Assembly: GCF_002075345.1 (NCBI RefSeq)
Contig: NZ_NAEW01000026.1
Location: 1-36,554, forward strand
From: Citrobacter braakii
GTDB lineage: Bacteria > Pseudomonadota > Gammaproteobacteria > Enterobacterales > Enterobacteriaceae
DNA: 36,554 nt
Reading direction: 5' to 3'
The translations under genes were made by a program, and so were the position numbers. Below the pieces are notes generated by a model that made no database searches, had not been told where the DNA came from, and saw only the letters and a program-made list of their open reading frames with translations. Below are positions 14,719 to 23,810 of the stretch, piece after piece (within the stretch, counting starts at the first letter, position 1; each line of letters begins with the position of its first letter).

Positions 14719-15177
14719 TTATTGATTTGAAATTAAAAGTTTATATATGTTTTCGAGATCGTCTATATTCCGTACGCGAATCAGTAATCTTCGATGTTCT
14801 AATTGCATCACCAGGACACCGTCTTCAGATAAATTCATCTCTTTAATCCGGTTATATTCAATCCAGACATTGGCGAAAAAAAAGCCTTTTTGTTTGAAGA
14901 TGATTTTTGGCGTACGGATCCAGAACAGATACAGTCCCATCAATACCAGTGCACATAATAACCATGTGGTAAATTGCGCGCCGTGGCTGGTGATGTTGTT
15001 GTAGATAAGAATAGCAATCAAGCCAAGGAAGATAACGCTGTCGACTCTGCTACGAGGAAGCAGGGCGACAGACAGCAGAGTAGGGCCATTACGGCGGGGC
15101 ATGATGAACTGATCGTAAATGGCATACGCCAGCAGCGAAAAGATAAAAAGAACCAGCACCAGGTCCGTGATAGTCAT
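14719..15177 (-). CDS. yobD: YobD, UPF0266 inner-membrane protein
   Basis: At 152 residues it has the E. coli YobD length. Three membrane helices are visible (about 5-22, 44-61 and 67-86), followed by a soluble C-terminal part with [20 protein letters not shown] and [16 protein letters not shown]. It is an integral inner-membrane protein. No reaction is known. It lies between manZ, from which it is separated by a strong terminator, and the MntR boxes of mntP, on the same strand as both. The two MntR boxes begin 5 bases beyond its stop, so mntP has its own promoter. Confidence 0.88.
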   Translation of the reverse strand: MTITDLVLVLFIFSLLAYAIYDQFIMPRRNGPTLLSVALLPRSRVDSVIFLGLIAILIYNNITSHGAQFTTWLLCALVLMGLYLFWIRTPKIIFKQKGFFFANVWIEYNRIKEMNLSEDGVLVMQLEHRRLLIRVRNIDDLENIYKLLISNQ

Positions 15178-15198
15178 GAATCCTCAACCCTCTAAATA

Positions 15199-15223
15199 GA
15201 AAAACCGGGGGCAAGCCCCCGGT
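15199..15223 (-). terminator. manXYZ terminator
   Basis: On the minus strand ACCGGGGGC and GCCCCCGGT (15215-15223, 15204-15212) form a 9-bp perfect stem with a tiny loop, followed by TTTTTC. It lies 15 bases after the manZ stop. Confidence 0.9.
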
Positions 15224-15237
15224 GATGTACAACAGTC

Positions 15238-16089
15238 TTACAGGCCGAGCAGTCCGACAGCGTAGCCCGCGATACCGATGACGAAGAAGCCAACGATGAT
15301 CCACAGCGGGTTCACTTTTTTACGCAGCAGCCACATACAGGCGAAAGTCAACAGCAGAGGAACCAGACCCGGCATCAGCTGGTCAAGGATAGTCTGCACA
15401 GTGGTGACACGAGTCTGACCATCCTGACCGGTGATGGTGGAAACCACCAGCGGGATGTTTACGTGCGTCCACTTGTTAACCAATGCCCCCATGACAAACA
15501 GGCCTAGGATTGACGCCCCCTCAGTCAGTTTCTGCAGGAAGCCGCCGCCCATATCTTTAACGATATCGATACCTTTACGGTAGCCGTATGCCACACCGTA
15601 GTAACGGGTTGCCAGACGAACCAGGTTAAACAGGATGAAGAACAGCAGTGGTCCAAGCAGACTGCCGCTCATCGCGATACCTGCGCCAAGTGCGGCGAAT
15701 ACCGGACGTACGGTACCCCAGAAGATCGGGTCGCCCACGCCTGCAAGCGGTCCCATCAGACCAACTTTGATACCGTTGATGGCACCATCGTCAATCTCTG
15801 CGCCGTTTGCACGCTGCTCTTCCATCGCCAGCGTAACGCCCAATACGGGGGCCGCTACGTACGGATGGGTATTAAAGAATTCCAGGTGACGCTTAATAGC
15901 CTGCTTACGTGCGTCGTTGTTTTCCGGGTACAAGCGGCGGATAGCCGGCACCATGGAGAAACAGAAACCCAGCGCCTGCATACGTTCGAAGTTCCAGGAA
16001 CCCTGAAACAGGTTAGAACGAAGGAACACGCCACGAATGTCACTCGGAGTGAGTTTTTTCTCGGTGGTAGTTTTAGTCATATCAACCAT
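15238..16089 (-). CDS. manZ: Mannose PTS permease component IID (ManZ)
   Basis: I choose ATG at 16087-16089 (MVDMTKTTTEKK, 283 residues) because AGGTGAG lies at the right distance before it. A GTG three codons earlier is inside that ribosome site. The conserved IID core GVFLRSNLFQGSWNFERMQ and GLMGPLAGVGDPIFWGT is present, and the C-terminal end is hydrophobic. With IIC (ManY) it forms the inner-membrane channel for mannose, glucose, glucosamine and related sugars, phosphorylated during uptake by ManX. It is the last gene of manXYZ, 12 bases after manY. This complex is also a target of class IIa bacteriocins, microcin E492 and lambda DNA entry. Confidence 0.97.
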   Translation of the reverse strand: MVDMTKTTTEKKLTPSDIRGVFLRSNLFQGSWNFERMQALGFCFSMVPAIRRLYPENNDARKQAIKRHLEFFNTHPYVAAPVLGVTLAMEEQRANGAEIDDGAINGIKVGLMGPLAGVGDPIFWGTVRPVFAALGAGIAMSGSLLGPLLFFILFNLVRLATRYYGVAYGYRKGIDIVKDMGGGFLQKLTEGASILGLFVMGALVNKWTHVNIPLVVSTITGQDGQTRVTTVQTILDQLMPGLVPLLLTFACMWLLRKKVNPLWIIVGFFVIGIAGYAVGLLGL

Positions 16090-16101
16090 TTCGCTCACCT
16101 G

Positions 16102-16902
16102 CTAGTCCAGTTCGTTATCGAGATCATTATTGCCAGCCGCAGCAGCAGGTGCACCGGCTACGCGGTTATATTTCGGGCTCAGCTGAATGTAGAGGATAGC
16201 CATTACTGCGCCAATCACACCCAGAGCAACCAGGTTGAAGTTAGTAAATGCCGCGGTGACGAAGCCGAGGTAGAAGAATGGCATCAGGTAGCCTGCGCGC
16301 ATCATGTTGATGACCATCGCATAACCAACCACTACGATCATACCCCCTGCGATGTTCAGACCGCCGGTCACAACTTCCGGAATGGCATTAAGCATGCTCT
16401 GAACTTCACTGGTACCAACAGAAATCGCCACGATTACCGCCGGGATAGCGATACGCATAGCCTGCAGGAACAGGGAGGATACGTGCAGCCAGGAGATCGC
16501 CGTTAGGTTACCGTTTTCTGCCGCCTTATCCGCTGCGTGCTGGAATGCTACGGTGATAGTACGAACGATGATGGTCAGTACCTGGCCTGCTGCTGCCAGT
16601 GGGATAGCCAGCGCGATACCTGCACCAATGCTTTGGTGACCCGCGATAACCAGAACGGTAGAGATAATTGAGGCCAATGCGGCATCAGGTGCAACCGCAG
16701 CACCGATGTTCATCCAGCCCAGGGCGATCATTTCCAGGGTACCACCGATGATGATACCGGTTTTCATATCACCGAGAACGGCACCAATCAGCGTACAGGC
16801 CACCAACGGACGGTGGAACTGAAATTCATCGAGTACCGACTCCATACCCGCGATACATGCGACGATGAACACCAGCACAATCTGAAGAGTGGTAATCTCC
16901 AT
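16102..16902 (-). CDS. manY: Mannose PTS permease component IIC (ManY)
   Basis: The protein has 266 residues, all membrane-type sequence. The N-terminus MEITTLQIVLVFIVACIAGM and the signature GALLG-like IIGGTLEMIALGWMNIGAAV place it in the EII-Sor IIC family. It ends in a polar Ala-rich tail (AGAPAAAAGNNDLDNELD). ManY and ManZ together make the sugar channel in the inner membrane. It is the second gene of the operon, with 58 bases between manX and manY and 12 between manY and manZ. No sign of damage. Confidence 0.97.
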   Translation of the reverse strand: MEITTLQIVLVFIVACIAGMESVLDEFQFHRPLVACTLIGAVLGDMKTGIIIGGTLEMIALGWMNIGAAVAPDAALASIISTVLVIAGHQSIGAGIALAIPLAAAGQVLTIIVRTITVAFQHAADKAAENGNLTAISWLHVSSLFLQAMRIAIPAVIVAISVGTSEVQSMLNAIPEVVTGGLNIAGGMIVVVGYAMVINMMRAGYLMPFFYLGFVTAAFTNFNLVALGVIGAVMAILYIQLSPKYNRVAGAPAAAAGNNDLDNELD

Positions 16903-16960
16903 TGTACTTCTCCTATTGCTATACAGACTTAAGTGTGAAAACTAAGTAAATGCCAGGGCG

Positions 16961-17923
16961 TTATTTCACCTTGGCAATCAAATCCATCATTTTCAGTTTC
17001 TGATCGGTAGAAACCTTACGAGCCTCGAGCTCAATACCGCGTTCGTTGAGTTTCTTGAAGGCTTCGATGTCTTTTTCATCGACAGAAATTGCGTTGTTTA
17101 CCTGCGTTTTACCCTGACGGAAAGCCATACCGCCAATGTTTACAGAGGTAATTTTCACACCACCTTCAACGATACGTTCTACGTCGGTCGGGTTGGTAAA
17201 CAACAGCATCACACGCTCACCTGCATATTTCGGGTTGTTGTAGACGCGGATCATTTTCGCGACATCAACCACATGCGCCGTCACACCCGGAGGTGCAACC
17301 TGGGTCAGCAGCGTTTTACGCACGGTATCGGCGGCAACTTCATCACTGACGACGATAATGCGTGTTACGTTGGTTTCTTTGGTCCAGCGAGTTGCTACCT
17401 GACCATGGATTAAGCGGTCATCAATACGCGCCAGGCCGATCTGCATATAATCGTTCGGCCCCATCGGTTTGGCGGGAACTGCTGCTTTTGGCGCCGCGAC
17501 TGGGGCTGGAGCGGCTTTCTCCACCGGTTTTGCTTTCAGCGCTTTCACGCCTTCGCTACCGGTTTCAACGGCCAGTGCTACTAATTCATCGAAGCTGGGG
17601 TTGTCATCACGCGCCATGAAGGTTTCAACCAGCATGGGAATGTTCACACCGGCGATGACTTCGTAATGCTCTTTATCGACGACAATGCGGCTCGCAGCGT
17701 TAAACGGGCTGCCTCCCCATGTGTCAACGAGAAACAGCACGCCTTTACTGGTATCGAGTTTTGCCAACTGAGCGTTGTACTTTTCAATCAGCGTTTCGGC
17801 ATTTTCGCCTGGAACGAAATCGATCCAGCCGACGTTTTCCTGCTCGCCTAACAGCATTTCTGCTGTCTTAAGTAACTGCTCTGCAGCCCAACCATGTGTG
17901 CCTATTACAATAGCAATGGTCAC
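16961..17923 (-). CDS. manX: Mannose PTS cytoplasmic component IIAB (ManX)
   Basis: The protein has 320 residues, against 323 in E. coli as I recall, the difference lying in the linker. The IIA domain (1-130) carries the phosphohistidine His10 in IVIGTHGWAA. An Ala/Pro linker follows (about 136-153, APAPVAAPKAAVPAK). The IIB domain carries the second phosphohistidine His173 in RIDDRLIHGQVATRW. It moves phosphate from HPr to the incoming sugar on ManYZ. It is the first gene of manXYZ, preceded by AGGAGG. Known control is by CRP, Mlc/NagC and, on the mRNA, the small RNAs SgrS and DicF. Candidate upstream sites are listed separately. Confidence 0.97.
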   Translation of the reverse strand: MTIAIVIGTHGWAAEQLLKTAEMLLGEQENVGWIDFVPGENAETLIEKYNAQLAKLDTSKGVLFLVDTWGGSPFNAASRIVVDKEHYEVIAGVNIPMLVETFMARDDNPSFDELVALAVETGSEGVKALKAKPVEKAAPAPVAAPKAAVPAKPMGPNDYMQIGLARIDDRLIHGQVATRWTKETNVTRIIVVSDEVAADTVRKTLLTQVAPPGVTAHVVDVAKMIRVYNNPKYAGERVMLLFTNPTDVERIVEGGVKITSVNIGGMAFRQGKTQVNNAISVDEKDIEAFKKLNERGIELEARKVSTDQKLKMMDLIAKVK

Positions 17924-18185
17924 TTGCTACCTCCTTTATTATCGTTAACACATCAACGTGAAGATGTATTTGAATCGTCGTCCGCAATCGAATCGATTCA
18001 GATAAGGGTTACAAAGAAAAACCTATGATTTTCGTGAATTATTTTAGATATCGAAAAAAATATTTTATGTGATGAAGATCCGTAATTTAACTTCCGATAA
18101 AAAGAAATTTCGAAGGGTAAAATATCTCCGAAACAACTTATTGCAAAGGAAGGTAAATCTTTGCTAAAAAACGGTTGTCTCTGTT
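17924..18185. other. Divergent promoter region between manX and yoaL/yoaE
   Basis: No gene is visible in these 262 bases, which are AT-rich around 18030-18130 and must hold the manX promoter on one strand and the yoaL-yoaE promoter on the other. A palindrome AATCGAATCGATT-like stretch occurs at 17987-17999, and TTGCAAAGGAAGG at 18141-18153 could be a remnant ribosome-site-like purine run. Confidence 0.5.
18040..18072. promoter_or_regulatory. Candidate Mlc/NagC and CRP sites of manXYZ
   Basis: TATTTT (18040-18045) and AAAATA (18057-18062) form a 23-bp dyad like Mlc/NagC operators. TGTGA at 18068-18072 is a good CRP half site whose partner half is poor. Both lie in the manX upstream region, where E. 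coli has such sites. The match is visual only. Confidence 0.35.
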
Positions 18186-18395
18186 ATGTTTAGCATCGGT
18201 TTAATTACTCAGGAGTATAGGGCAGTAGCTCACCATATGGATCGTCACCGACGTCATTTCACTATCAGGCCGTATCAAGCCTGTCAGATTGGCACTTTTT
18301 GCCACAAATTTTCTCTGCATATCGCTTCAACGCCTGAGATCCTCAGCGCGCAGTTTGGTCATTCCTTAAGCAGGAGCTTGTCATGGAATTATTAA
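18186..18395 (+). CDS. yoaL: Small protein encoded upstream of and overlapping yoaE (YoaL-type)
   Basis: A 69-residue frame starts at ATG 18186 ([20 protein letters not shown]) and ends 13 bases inside yoaE. The protein is rich in His, Arg and Cys and has no clear membrane helix. E. coli has a described small gene, yoaL, that overlaps the start of yoaE in this way. I cannot compare the sequences, and I recall YoaL as somewhat longer (84 residues). No in-frame start exists upstream, since a TAA lies at 18165. The ribosome site is poor. The arrangement suggests translational coupling to yoaE. Confidence 0.5.
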   Translation: MFSIGLITQEYRAVAHHMDRHRRHFTIRPYQACQIGTFCHKFSLHIASTPEILSAQFGHSLSRSLSWNY

Positions 18396-19942
18396 TGGAC
18401 CCGCAGATTTGGGTGGGTTTGCTCACGCTTGTCGTTCTCGAAATTGTTCTGGGTATTGATAACCTGGTCTTCATTGCGATCCTGGCTGATAAGCTGCCGC
18501 CAAAACAGCGAGATAAAGCGCGTTTAATCGGTTTGTCACTGGCACTGGTTATGCGCCTGGGCTTGTTGTCCGTGATTTCGTGGATGGTGACGCTAACTAA
18601 GCCGCTATTTACGGTAATGGACTACTCGTTCTCGGGGCGCGATCTGATCATGCTGCTGGGGGGGATTTTCCTCTTGTTCAAGGCCACGACAGAGCTGCAT
18701 GAGCGGCTGGAAAACCGTGAACATGATACCGGCCAGGCAAAAGGGTATGCGAGTTTTTGGGTTGTTGTGACGCAGATTGTCATCCTCGATGCGGTGTTCT
18801 CGCTGGATGCCGTTATTACGGCGGTCGGTATGGTCAACCATCTGCCGGTGATGATGGCGGCGGTCGTGATTGCTATGGCCGTGATGCTGCTGGCTTCTAA
18901 GCCGCTGACACGATTTGTGAACCAACATCCGACGGTGGTGGTGCTGTGTCTGAGCTTCCTGTTAATGATCGGTCTGAGCCTGGTTGCCGAAGGGTTTGGC
19001 TTCCATATTCCGAAAGGCTATCTGTATGCGGCGATTGGCTTCTCAATCATCATTGAGTTGTTTAACCAGATTGCCCGTCGGAACTTTATTCGCCACCAGT
19101 CGACGCTACCGCTGCGTGCGCGCACTGCCGATGCAATCCTGCGTCTGATGGGGGGTAAAAGTCAGGCCAGCGCGCAGATGGAATCCGACAACCCGGTGCC
19201 GGTTCCCGTCCCGGAAGGCGCATTTGTGGAAGAAGAACGCTATATGATCAACGGCGTCCTTTCTCTGGCATCGCGTTCATTACGCGGCATTATGACGCCT
19301 CGTGGCGAAATTAGCTGGGTTGATGCCGACCTGAGCGTGGAGGAAATTCGCGAGCAATTGCTCTCGTCACCACACAGCCTGTTCCCGGTGTGTCGTGGCG
19401 AACTGGATGAAATCATCGGTATTGTGCGTGCTAAAGAGCTGCTGGTCGCGCTGGAAGACGGTGTGGATGTGGCGGCCATTGCCTCTGCGTCTCCGGCTAT
19501 TATTGTCCCGGAAACGCTGGATCCTATCAATCTGTTAGGTGTTCTGCGACGCGCTCGCGGCAGCTTTGTTATCGTCACTAACGAGTTTGGTGTAGTCCAG
19601 GGTCTGGTCACGCCGTTGGACGTATTAGAAGCTATTGCCGGTGAATTCCCGGATGCTGATGAAACGCCTGAAATTATTGCTGATGCAGGCGGTTGGTTGG
19701 TGAAAGGTGGTACCGATCTGCATGCGTTGCAACAGGCGCTGGACGTGGATACGTTAGTGAATGAAGATGAAGATATCGCCACGGTGGCAGGTTTAGTCAT
19801 TGCCGCTAACGGCCATATTCCACGCGTAGGTGATGTTATCGATGTTGCACCGTTGAGCATTACGATTGTCGAAGCCAATGACTATCGTGTGGATTTAGTT
19901 CGCATTGTTAAAGAACAACCCGCTCACGACGAAGACGAGTAA
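18383..19942 (+). CDS. yoaE: TerC-family membrane protein with CBS and CorC/HlyC domains (YoaE)
   Basis: The protein has 519 residues. Residues about 10-240 form the TerC membrane domain, with acidic motifs [18 protein letters not shown] and [18 protein letters not shown], the two D-containing helices characteristic of the family. Residues about 305-425 are a pair of CBS domains ([30 protein letters not shown]), and about 435-510 the CorC/HlyC transporter-associated domain. TerC proteins, including Alx, are tied to Mn(II) export, so a metal-efflux role is likely, and mntP is nearby. The ribosome site is AGGAG at 18371-18375. The start overlaps the small gene yoaL, and the stop faces pdeD with a 6-base gap. 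Confidence 0.92.
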   Translation: MELLMDPQIWVGLLTLVVLEIVLGIDNLVFIAILADKLPPKQRDKARLIGLSLALVMRLGLLSVISWMVTLTKPLFTVMDYSFSGRDLIMLLGGIFLLFKATTELHERLENREHDTGQAKGYASFWVVVTQIVILDAVFSLDAVITAVGMVNHLPVMMAAVVIAMAVMLLASKPLTRFVNQHPTVVVLCLSFLLMIGLSLVAEGFGFHIPKGYLYAAIGFSIIIELFNQIARRNFIRHQSTLPLRARTADAILRLMGGKSQASAQMESDNPVPVPVPEGAFVEEERYMINGVLSLASRSLRGIMTPRGEISWVDADLSVEEIREQLLSSPHSLFPVCRGELDEIIGIVRAKELLVALEDGVDVAAIASASPAIIVPETLDPINLLGVLRRARGSFVIVTNEFGVVQGLVTPLDVLEAIAGEFPDADETPEIIADAGGWLVKGGTDLHALQQALDVDTLVNEDEDIATVAGLVIAANGHIPRVGDVIDVAPLSITIVEANDYRVDLVRIVKEQPAHDEDE

Positions 19943-19948
19943 GCGGGG

Positions 19949-21550
19949 TTAGCGAAACGGCATAACGTGCATACTGTGTCGCCCGTTATGCCGGGCGGGC
20001 GGCGGCGTGCTGCCCGCCAGCCATTTGGGAAAATCGCGCAGCGGCATCGGCTTTGCATACAAAAAGCCTTGCAATAAATGTACGCCGTGTCGGCGCAAAT
20101 GCTGTGCCTGCGCCTGTGTTTCAACGCCTTCCGCCACCAGTTCTATATTCAGTTTTTTCCCCAAAGCGATAATGATGTCTGTGACGGTTGAGTTCACGGC
20201 GTCTGTCCCGATTGCCGAGGTAAATGATTTATCAATCTTCAGCACATCCGGGCGAAGCTTTTCCAGCCAGGAGAGCGAGCTGTTGCCGGTGCCGAAATCG
20301 TCAATTGCCAGCTTTACGCCAAGCCGATTTAACTCGCGCACGACCCGATAATCCACATCCAGTAACGCATCGCGCTCGGTGAGTTCGATAACCAACTGCT
20401 GAATAGGGTGCTGGCTGAACCAGTACTGGTTGAGATCTTTTAGCAGCGTACCGTTACGAAAATGGCTGGCGGCAACATTTATCCCAATATGAAACTGGCT
20501 GCTCATCGGGAATACGTGCCGTTGCTGAATGGTTTCTGCGATGACATGACGGGTAAGCGGCACAATCAGGTTGTGCTCCTCTGCGATGGGAATAAACACT
20601 TCGGGAGAGATCCAACCCTGGCGCGGGTTATTCCAGCGTAAAAGGATTTCCACTCCCATACATTGCTGGGTTTGCGCATTAAGTAGCGGCTGGCAAAACA
20701 GCTCGAATTCCCGTGCAGCAAGGGCCAGATTTATCTCCCAGGAGAAGCTCATTCTGCTGGCGGTCGCCAGCCATGCCAGGTAGCCCACTAAAAAACTTAG
20801 GATCACCGCCAGCGGCAGTTGTGTTGGTAGATGTTTTATAGCCAGTTCGCTGGCACCCGGACCGGTGACGCTGATAGTAAAGGGGAAATGTTGCGATGAG
20901 AGCTGGTAGCGTTTTTCATTATTCAGTTCAGGTAGCGTATCGACAACACCTTGTCCATATAGCAAATGGCGATTACCGACGGTTAAGCTGGCATGGGTAA
21001 TTTGCGGTGGCTGGGGTTCAAGCAACATGGACGATAATAAATCAATGTTAACGATTTCCAGCACGCCATCTGAGCCATCGGCAGATGCTGGATACCATTG
21101 CGTCAGAATCGGACTGCCCTTAATCAACGAATGGTCGGTAGACAGCAGCAATTGCGGCTCCCGACTGGGTAATTCAGGCTCCAGTTGGCGAATAGGCACA
21201 TTGCGATAGCCAAAAATGCTGGAACAATAAAGGACCCCGCTCTGAATCAGGCTGATAGAACGTACCGTTTGCAGTCTGGCTGCATGCTTACTCAGAGGTA
21301 AACGCGCGACTGAGCAGGGAAGCCCAATCAGCGGTAGCAGTACATCGCGTCCGGTCTGTAGGGGCAAAAGCACGTCATCCAACTCTTCAACGGCGTGGTT
21401 GGCAAAGGTAACGGTATTGCGATGATTTAAATTACGCTCCGAAATAAATCGGACAGTTAATGTGAGAATGAGCGTCAGTAGTGCACATAGTGTGCAGACG
21501 ATTAAGCGATTCCGGCGATAGTTCTTGATGATCCTTTGCGCTGTTTGCAT
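19949..21550 (-). CDS. pdeD: c-di-GMP phosphodiesterase PdeD (CSS-EAL protein)
   Basis: The protein has 533 residues. A first membrane helix (about 15-35) is followed by a periplasmic CSS domain with the namesake YCSSIFG, which holds the redox-sensitive cysteine, then a second helix (about 240-262) and a cytoplasmic EAL domain. Catalytic residues are in place: EIL in GVEILLRW, N in GINVAASHF, E in ELTERDALL, DD in AIDDFGTGNSS, K in LKIDKSF, E in VAEGVETQ. It should hydrolyse c-di-GMP to pGpG and so lower biofilm formation. CSS domains respond to the periplasmic disulfide system DsbA/DsbB. It was formerly called yoaD and converges on yoaE. Confidence 0.94.
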   Translation of the reverse strand: MQTAQRIIKNYRRNRLIVCTLCALLTLILTLTVRFISERNLNHRNTVTFANHAVEELDDVLLPLQTGRDVLLPLIGLPCSVARLPLSKHAARLQTVRSISLIQSGVLYCSSIFGYRNVPIRQLEPELPSREPQLLLSTDHSLIKGSPILTQWYPASADGSDGVLEIVNIDLLSSMLLEPQPPQITHASLTVGNRHLLYGQGVVDTLPELNNEKRYQLSSQHFPFTISVTGPGASELAIKHLPTQLPLAVILSFLVGYLAWLATASRMSFSWEINLALAAREFELFCQPLLNAQTQQCMGVEILLRWNNPRQGWISPEVFIPIAEEHNLIVPLTRHVIAETIQQRHVFPMSSQFHIGINVAASHFRNGTLLKDLNQYWFSQHPIQQLVIELTERDALLDVDYRVVRELNRLGVKLAIDDFGTGNSSLSWLEKLRPDVLKIDKSFTSAIGTDAVNSTVTDIIIALGKKLNIELVAEGVETQAQAQHLRRHGVHLLQGFLYAKPMPLRDFPKWLAGSTPPPARHNGRHSMHVMPFR

Positions 21551-21644
21551 GCGGGCCGCCCGATAAGCCGTTGGTCACAGTAGCCAACAGCAACAGAGCA
21601 AGTGTAGTGGGGAAAATTACGCCAGACGAGGGAGAGGGGGCAAA

Positions 21645-21671
21645 TTCGCCCATCCGTCGCAGATGGGCGAA
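21645..21671 (-). terminator. sdaA terminator
   Basis: A ten-base stem TTCGCCCATC (21645-21654)/GATGGGCGAA (21662-21671) with a 7-base loop lies 10 bases beyond the sdaA stop. On the minus strand the stem ends with TT and is followed by TTTG, and on the other side there is an A/T run. Confidence 0.78.
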
Positions 21672-21680
21672 AAATAAGTA

Positions 21681-23045
21681 TTAGTCACATTGAACTTTGA
21701 TTGCCAGGCCACCGCGTGACGTTTCACGGTATTTGGCGTTCATGTCTTTACCTGTTTCGTACATGGTCTCAATGACTTTATCCAGCGAGACGCGCGGAGC
21801 GCTTGTACGGCGCATTGCCATACGCGCAGCGTTGATCGCCTTCACTGACGCAATGGCATTACGTTCGATGCACGGAACCTGTACCTGTCCCGCAACCGGA
21901 TCGCAGGTTAAGCCGAGGTTATGTTCCATGCCGATTTCAGCAGCAACACACACCTGCTCAGGGCTCGCGCCTAACAGTTCAGCCAGACCCGCGGCAGCCA
22001 TGGAACAGGCTACGCCCACTTCACCCTGACAACCCACTTCTGCACCAGAGATAGACGCGTTCATTTTATACAACGCGCCAATCGCGCCGGCCGCCAGGAA
22101 ATAACGGGTATAGATATCCGGGCTGACGGACTCGATGAAATGATCGTAATAGGCCAGTACCGCAGGCACGATACCGCAAGCACCGTTGGTTGGCGCAGTA
22201 ACTACGCGACCACCCGCGGCGTTTTCTTCGTTAACGGCCAGCGCGAACATGTTCACCCAGTCGATCACGTTCATCGGATCGTTGGACAGCTTGTCGCTGG
22301 AAACCAGCATACGACGCAGGGCTGAAGCACGACGAGGAACGCGCAGCGGACCCGGCAGCACGCCTTCGGTGTTCATACCACGATCGATACAAGCCTGCAT
22401 GGTTTGCCAGACGTTACCAAAGTACTCTTCAATCTCTTTTTTACTGTGCAGAGCAAGTTCGTTCTGCATCGCCATGCCAGAGAGAGACAGGCCGGTGCTG
22501 TTGCAGTATTCCAGCATTTCGGTGGCGGATTTGAACGGATAAGGCACACTGACCTCGCCCGCGGCATCCTGACCAAAATGTTCTTCATCAACGATGAATC
22601 CACCGCCGATGGAGTAGTAGGTTTTGCTGTAAATGACGGTTTCGCCACTGTACGCGTGGATCTGCATTCCGTTTTCATGCAGCGGCAGGTTGCCGTTGTG
22701 AAAACGCATTCCGTCATTCTGCGGGAAATCCACTTCGTGCTGACCCTGCGCAAGCAGCAGGCGTCCACGCGTTTCTACGTCGCGGATAAATCCGGGGATG
22801 CTGTCAATATCTACGGTAGCAGGCTCATTGCCCGCCAGACCCATAATAATGGCGATATCGGTATGGTGACCTTTACCCGTGAGCGACAGTGAACCATACA
22901 CGTCGACGGCGACACGAGTAACGCTGTCCAGTAATCCTTTTTCGACCAGGTCATCGACGAACTGTTTACCCGCCTTCATAGGCCCTACGGTATGGGAAGA
23001 TGAGGGACCAATCCCCACCTTAAACATGTCGAATAGACTAATCAC
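21681..23045 (-). CDS. sdaA: L-serine deaminase I (L-serine ammonia-lyase, Fe-S)
   Basis: The protein has 454 residues and starts with GTG at 23043-23045 (MISLFDMFKVGIGPSSSHTV) behind AGGAG. The N-terminal beta domain has the SSSHTVGPMKAG signature. The C-terminal alpha domain holds the cysteines that bind the 4Fe-4S cluster (GCQGEVGVACSMAAAG and CDPVAGQVQVPCIERN). The enzyme turns L-serine into pyruvate and ammonia in the cytoplasm, without PLP. It is a single-gene unit with its own terminator. Expression in E. coli is lowered by Lrp and raised by stress. The 183-base upstream region is AT-rich and could hold Lrp sites, but I do not see a clear one. Confidence 0.97.
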   Translation of the reverse strand: MISLFDMFKVGIGPSSSHTVGPMKAGKQFVDDLVEKGLLDSVTRVAVDVYGSLSLTGKGHHTDIAIIMGLAGNEPATVDIDSIPGFIRDVETRGRLLLAQGQHEVDFPQNDGMRFHNGNLPLHENGMQIHAYSGETVIYSKTYYSIGGGFIVDEEHFGQDAAGEVSVPYPFKSATEMLEYCNSTGLSLSGMAMQNELALHSKKEIEEYFGNVWQTMQACIDRGMNTEGVLPGPLRVPRRASALRRMLVSSDKLSNDPMNVIDWVNMFALAVNEENAAGGRVVTAPTNGACGIVPAVLAYYDHFIESVSPDIYTRYFLAAGAIGALYKMNASISGAEVGCQGEVGVACSMAAAGLAELLGASPEQVCVAAEIGMEHNLGLTCDPVAGQVQVPCIERNAIASVKAINAARMAMRRTSAPRVSLDKVIETMYETGKDMNAKYRETSRGGLAIKVQCD

Positions 23046-23228
23046 GATAATACTCCTACAGGGCGACTGGGGTTTCCAGTAACGATGTTATAACTGCGCA
23101 TAGTGTAAGAGGGAACGCGGCGATCGGCTTAACTATTCACATGAATTAAACTAATAGATAACCGCGGTTTTACTAATGTTGTGACCTGAGTTTCAAGTTG
23201 TCTATGGTGTGCGTAAAGATAAGTATAG

Positions 23229-23807
23229 TCAGGGCTTGACGCCAATTTGCAGCGCCAGCTCACGAATTATTCCGGCGGTCATTCCCCAGACGAAATATTG
23301 CTCATACCAGGAAAGCCATACACGATGTGAATCGCCGCGACGGTAGATATCCAGTGGATGATAACGACCTAAATGCAGGGCTTGTGCCAGCGGCATTTCG
23401 AACACGGCGGAAACTTCATCAACACTTGCGCGATACGGCAAATTTGGCGGGATAATGCCTACCACCGGCGTGACCTGGAAACCGGTCACGCTGTCGACCG
23501 GCGGCAGAACGCCAATCACCTCCACGCAGGATGGTGGGATCGCCACTTCTTCCTGCGCTTCGCGAAGGGCGGCGGCAATTAACGAGGCATCGCTGCTATC
23601 CACCGCGCCGCCGGGAAAGGCGACCTGTCCGGCGTGCTTGCGCAGATGAACGGAACGCTGAGTTAACAGCAACCCCGGCTGTGCACGACGCACGACGGGG
23701 ATCAGTACGGCGGCCTGACGCTGGTTTAACGCAGTATGATTAACCTGCGGGCGCAGGAGTTGAAAGCGCGATAAAAAATCATCAAGCGTCAGGCTGCTGT
23801 ATTCCAC
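23229..23807 (-). CDS. nudL: Nudix hydrolase NudL
   Basis: The protein has 192 residues. The Nudix box is [23 protein letters not shown], shown here as [12 protein letters not shown] followed by REAQEEV, with the catalytic REXXEE glutamates. It is preceded by [14 protein letters not shown]. The family includes CoA pyrophosphatases. The substrate of NudL is not firmly known. It follows pabB by only 3 bases, so it is translated from the same mRNA. Because pabB makes a folate precursor, this pairing may be operon history rather than shared function. The stop is followed by the sdaA promoter region. Confidence 0.94.
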   Translation of the reverse strand: MEYSSLTLDDFLSRFQLLRPQVNHTALNQRQAAVLIPVVRRAQPGLLLTQRSVHLRKHAGQVAFPGGAVDSSDASLIAAALREAQEEVAIPPSCVEVIGVLPPVDSVTGFQVTPVVGIIPPNLPYRASVDEVSAVFEMPLAQALHLGRYHPLDIYRRGDSHRVWLSWYEQYFVWGMTAGIIRELALQIGVKP

Positions 23808-23810
23808 GTG

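Noticed and set aside
15865..16506. 213-codon plus-strand open frame across manZ and manY
   Set aside because: It spans two genes and their junction in antisense, and is His/Thr-rich shadow sequence.
17987..17999. AATCGAATCGATT palindrome upstream of manX as a regulator site
   Set aside because: It is short, built around the common TCGA/ATCGAT core, and matches no operator I know for manXYZ.
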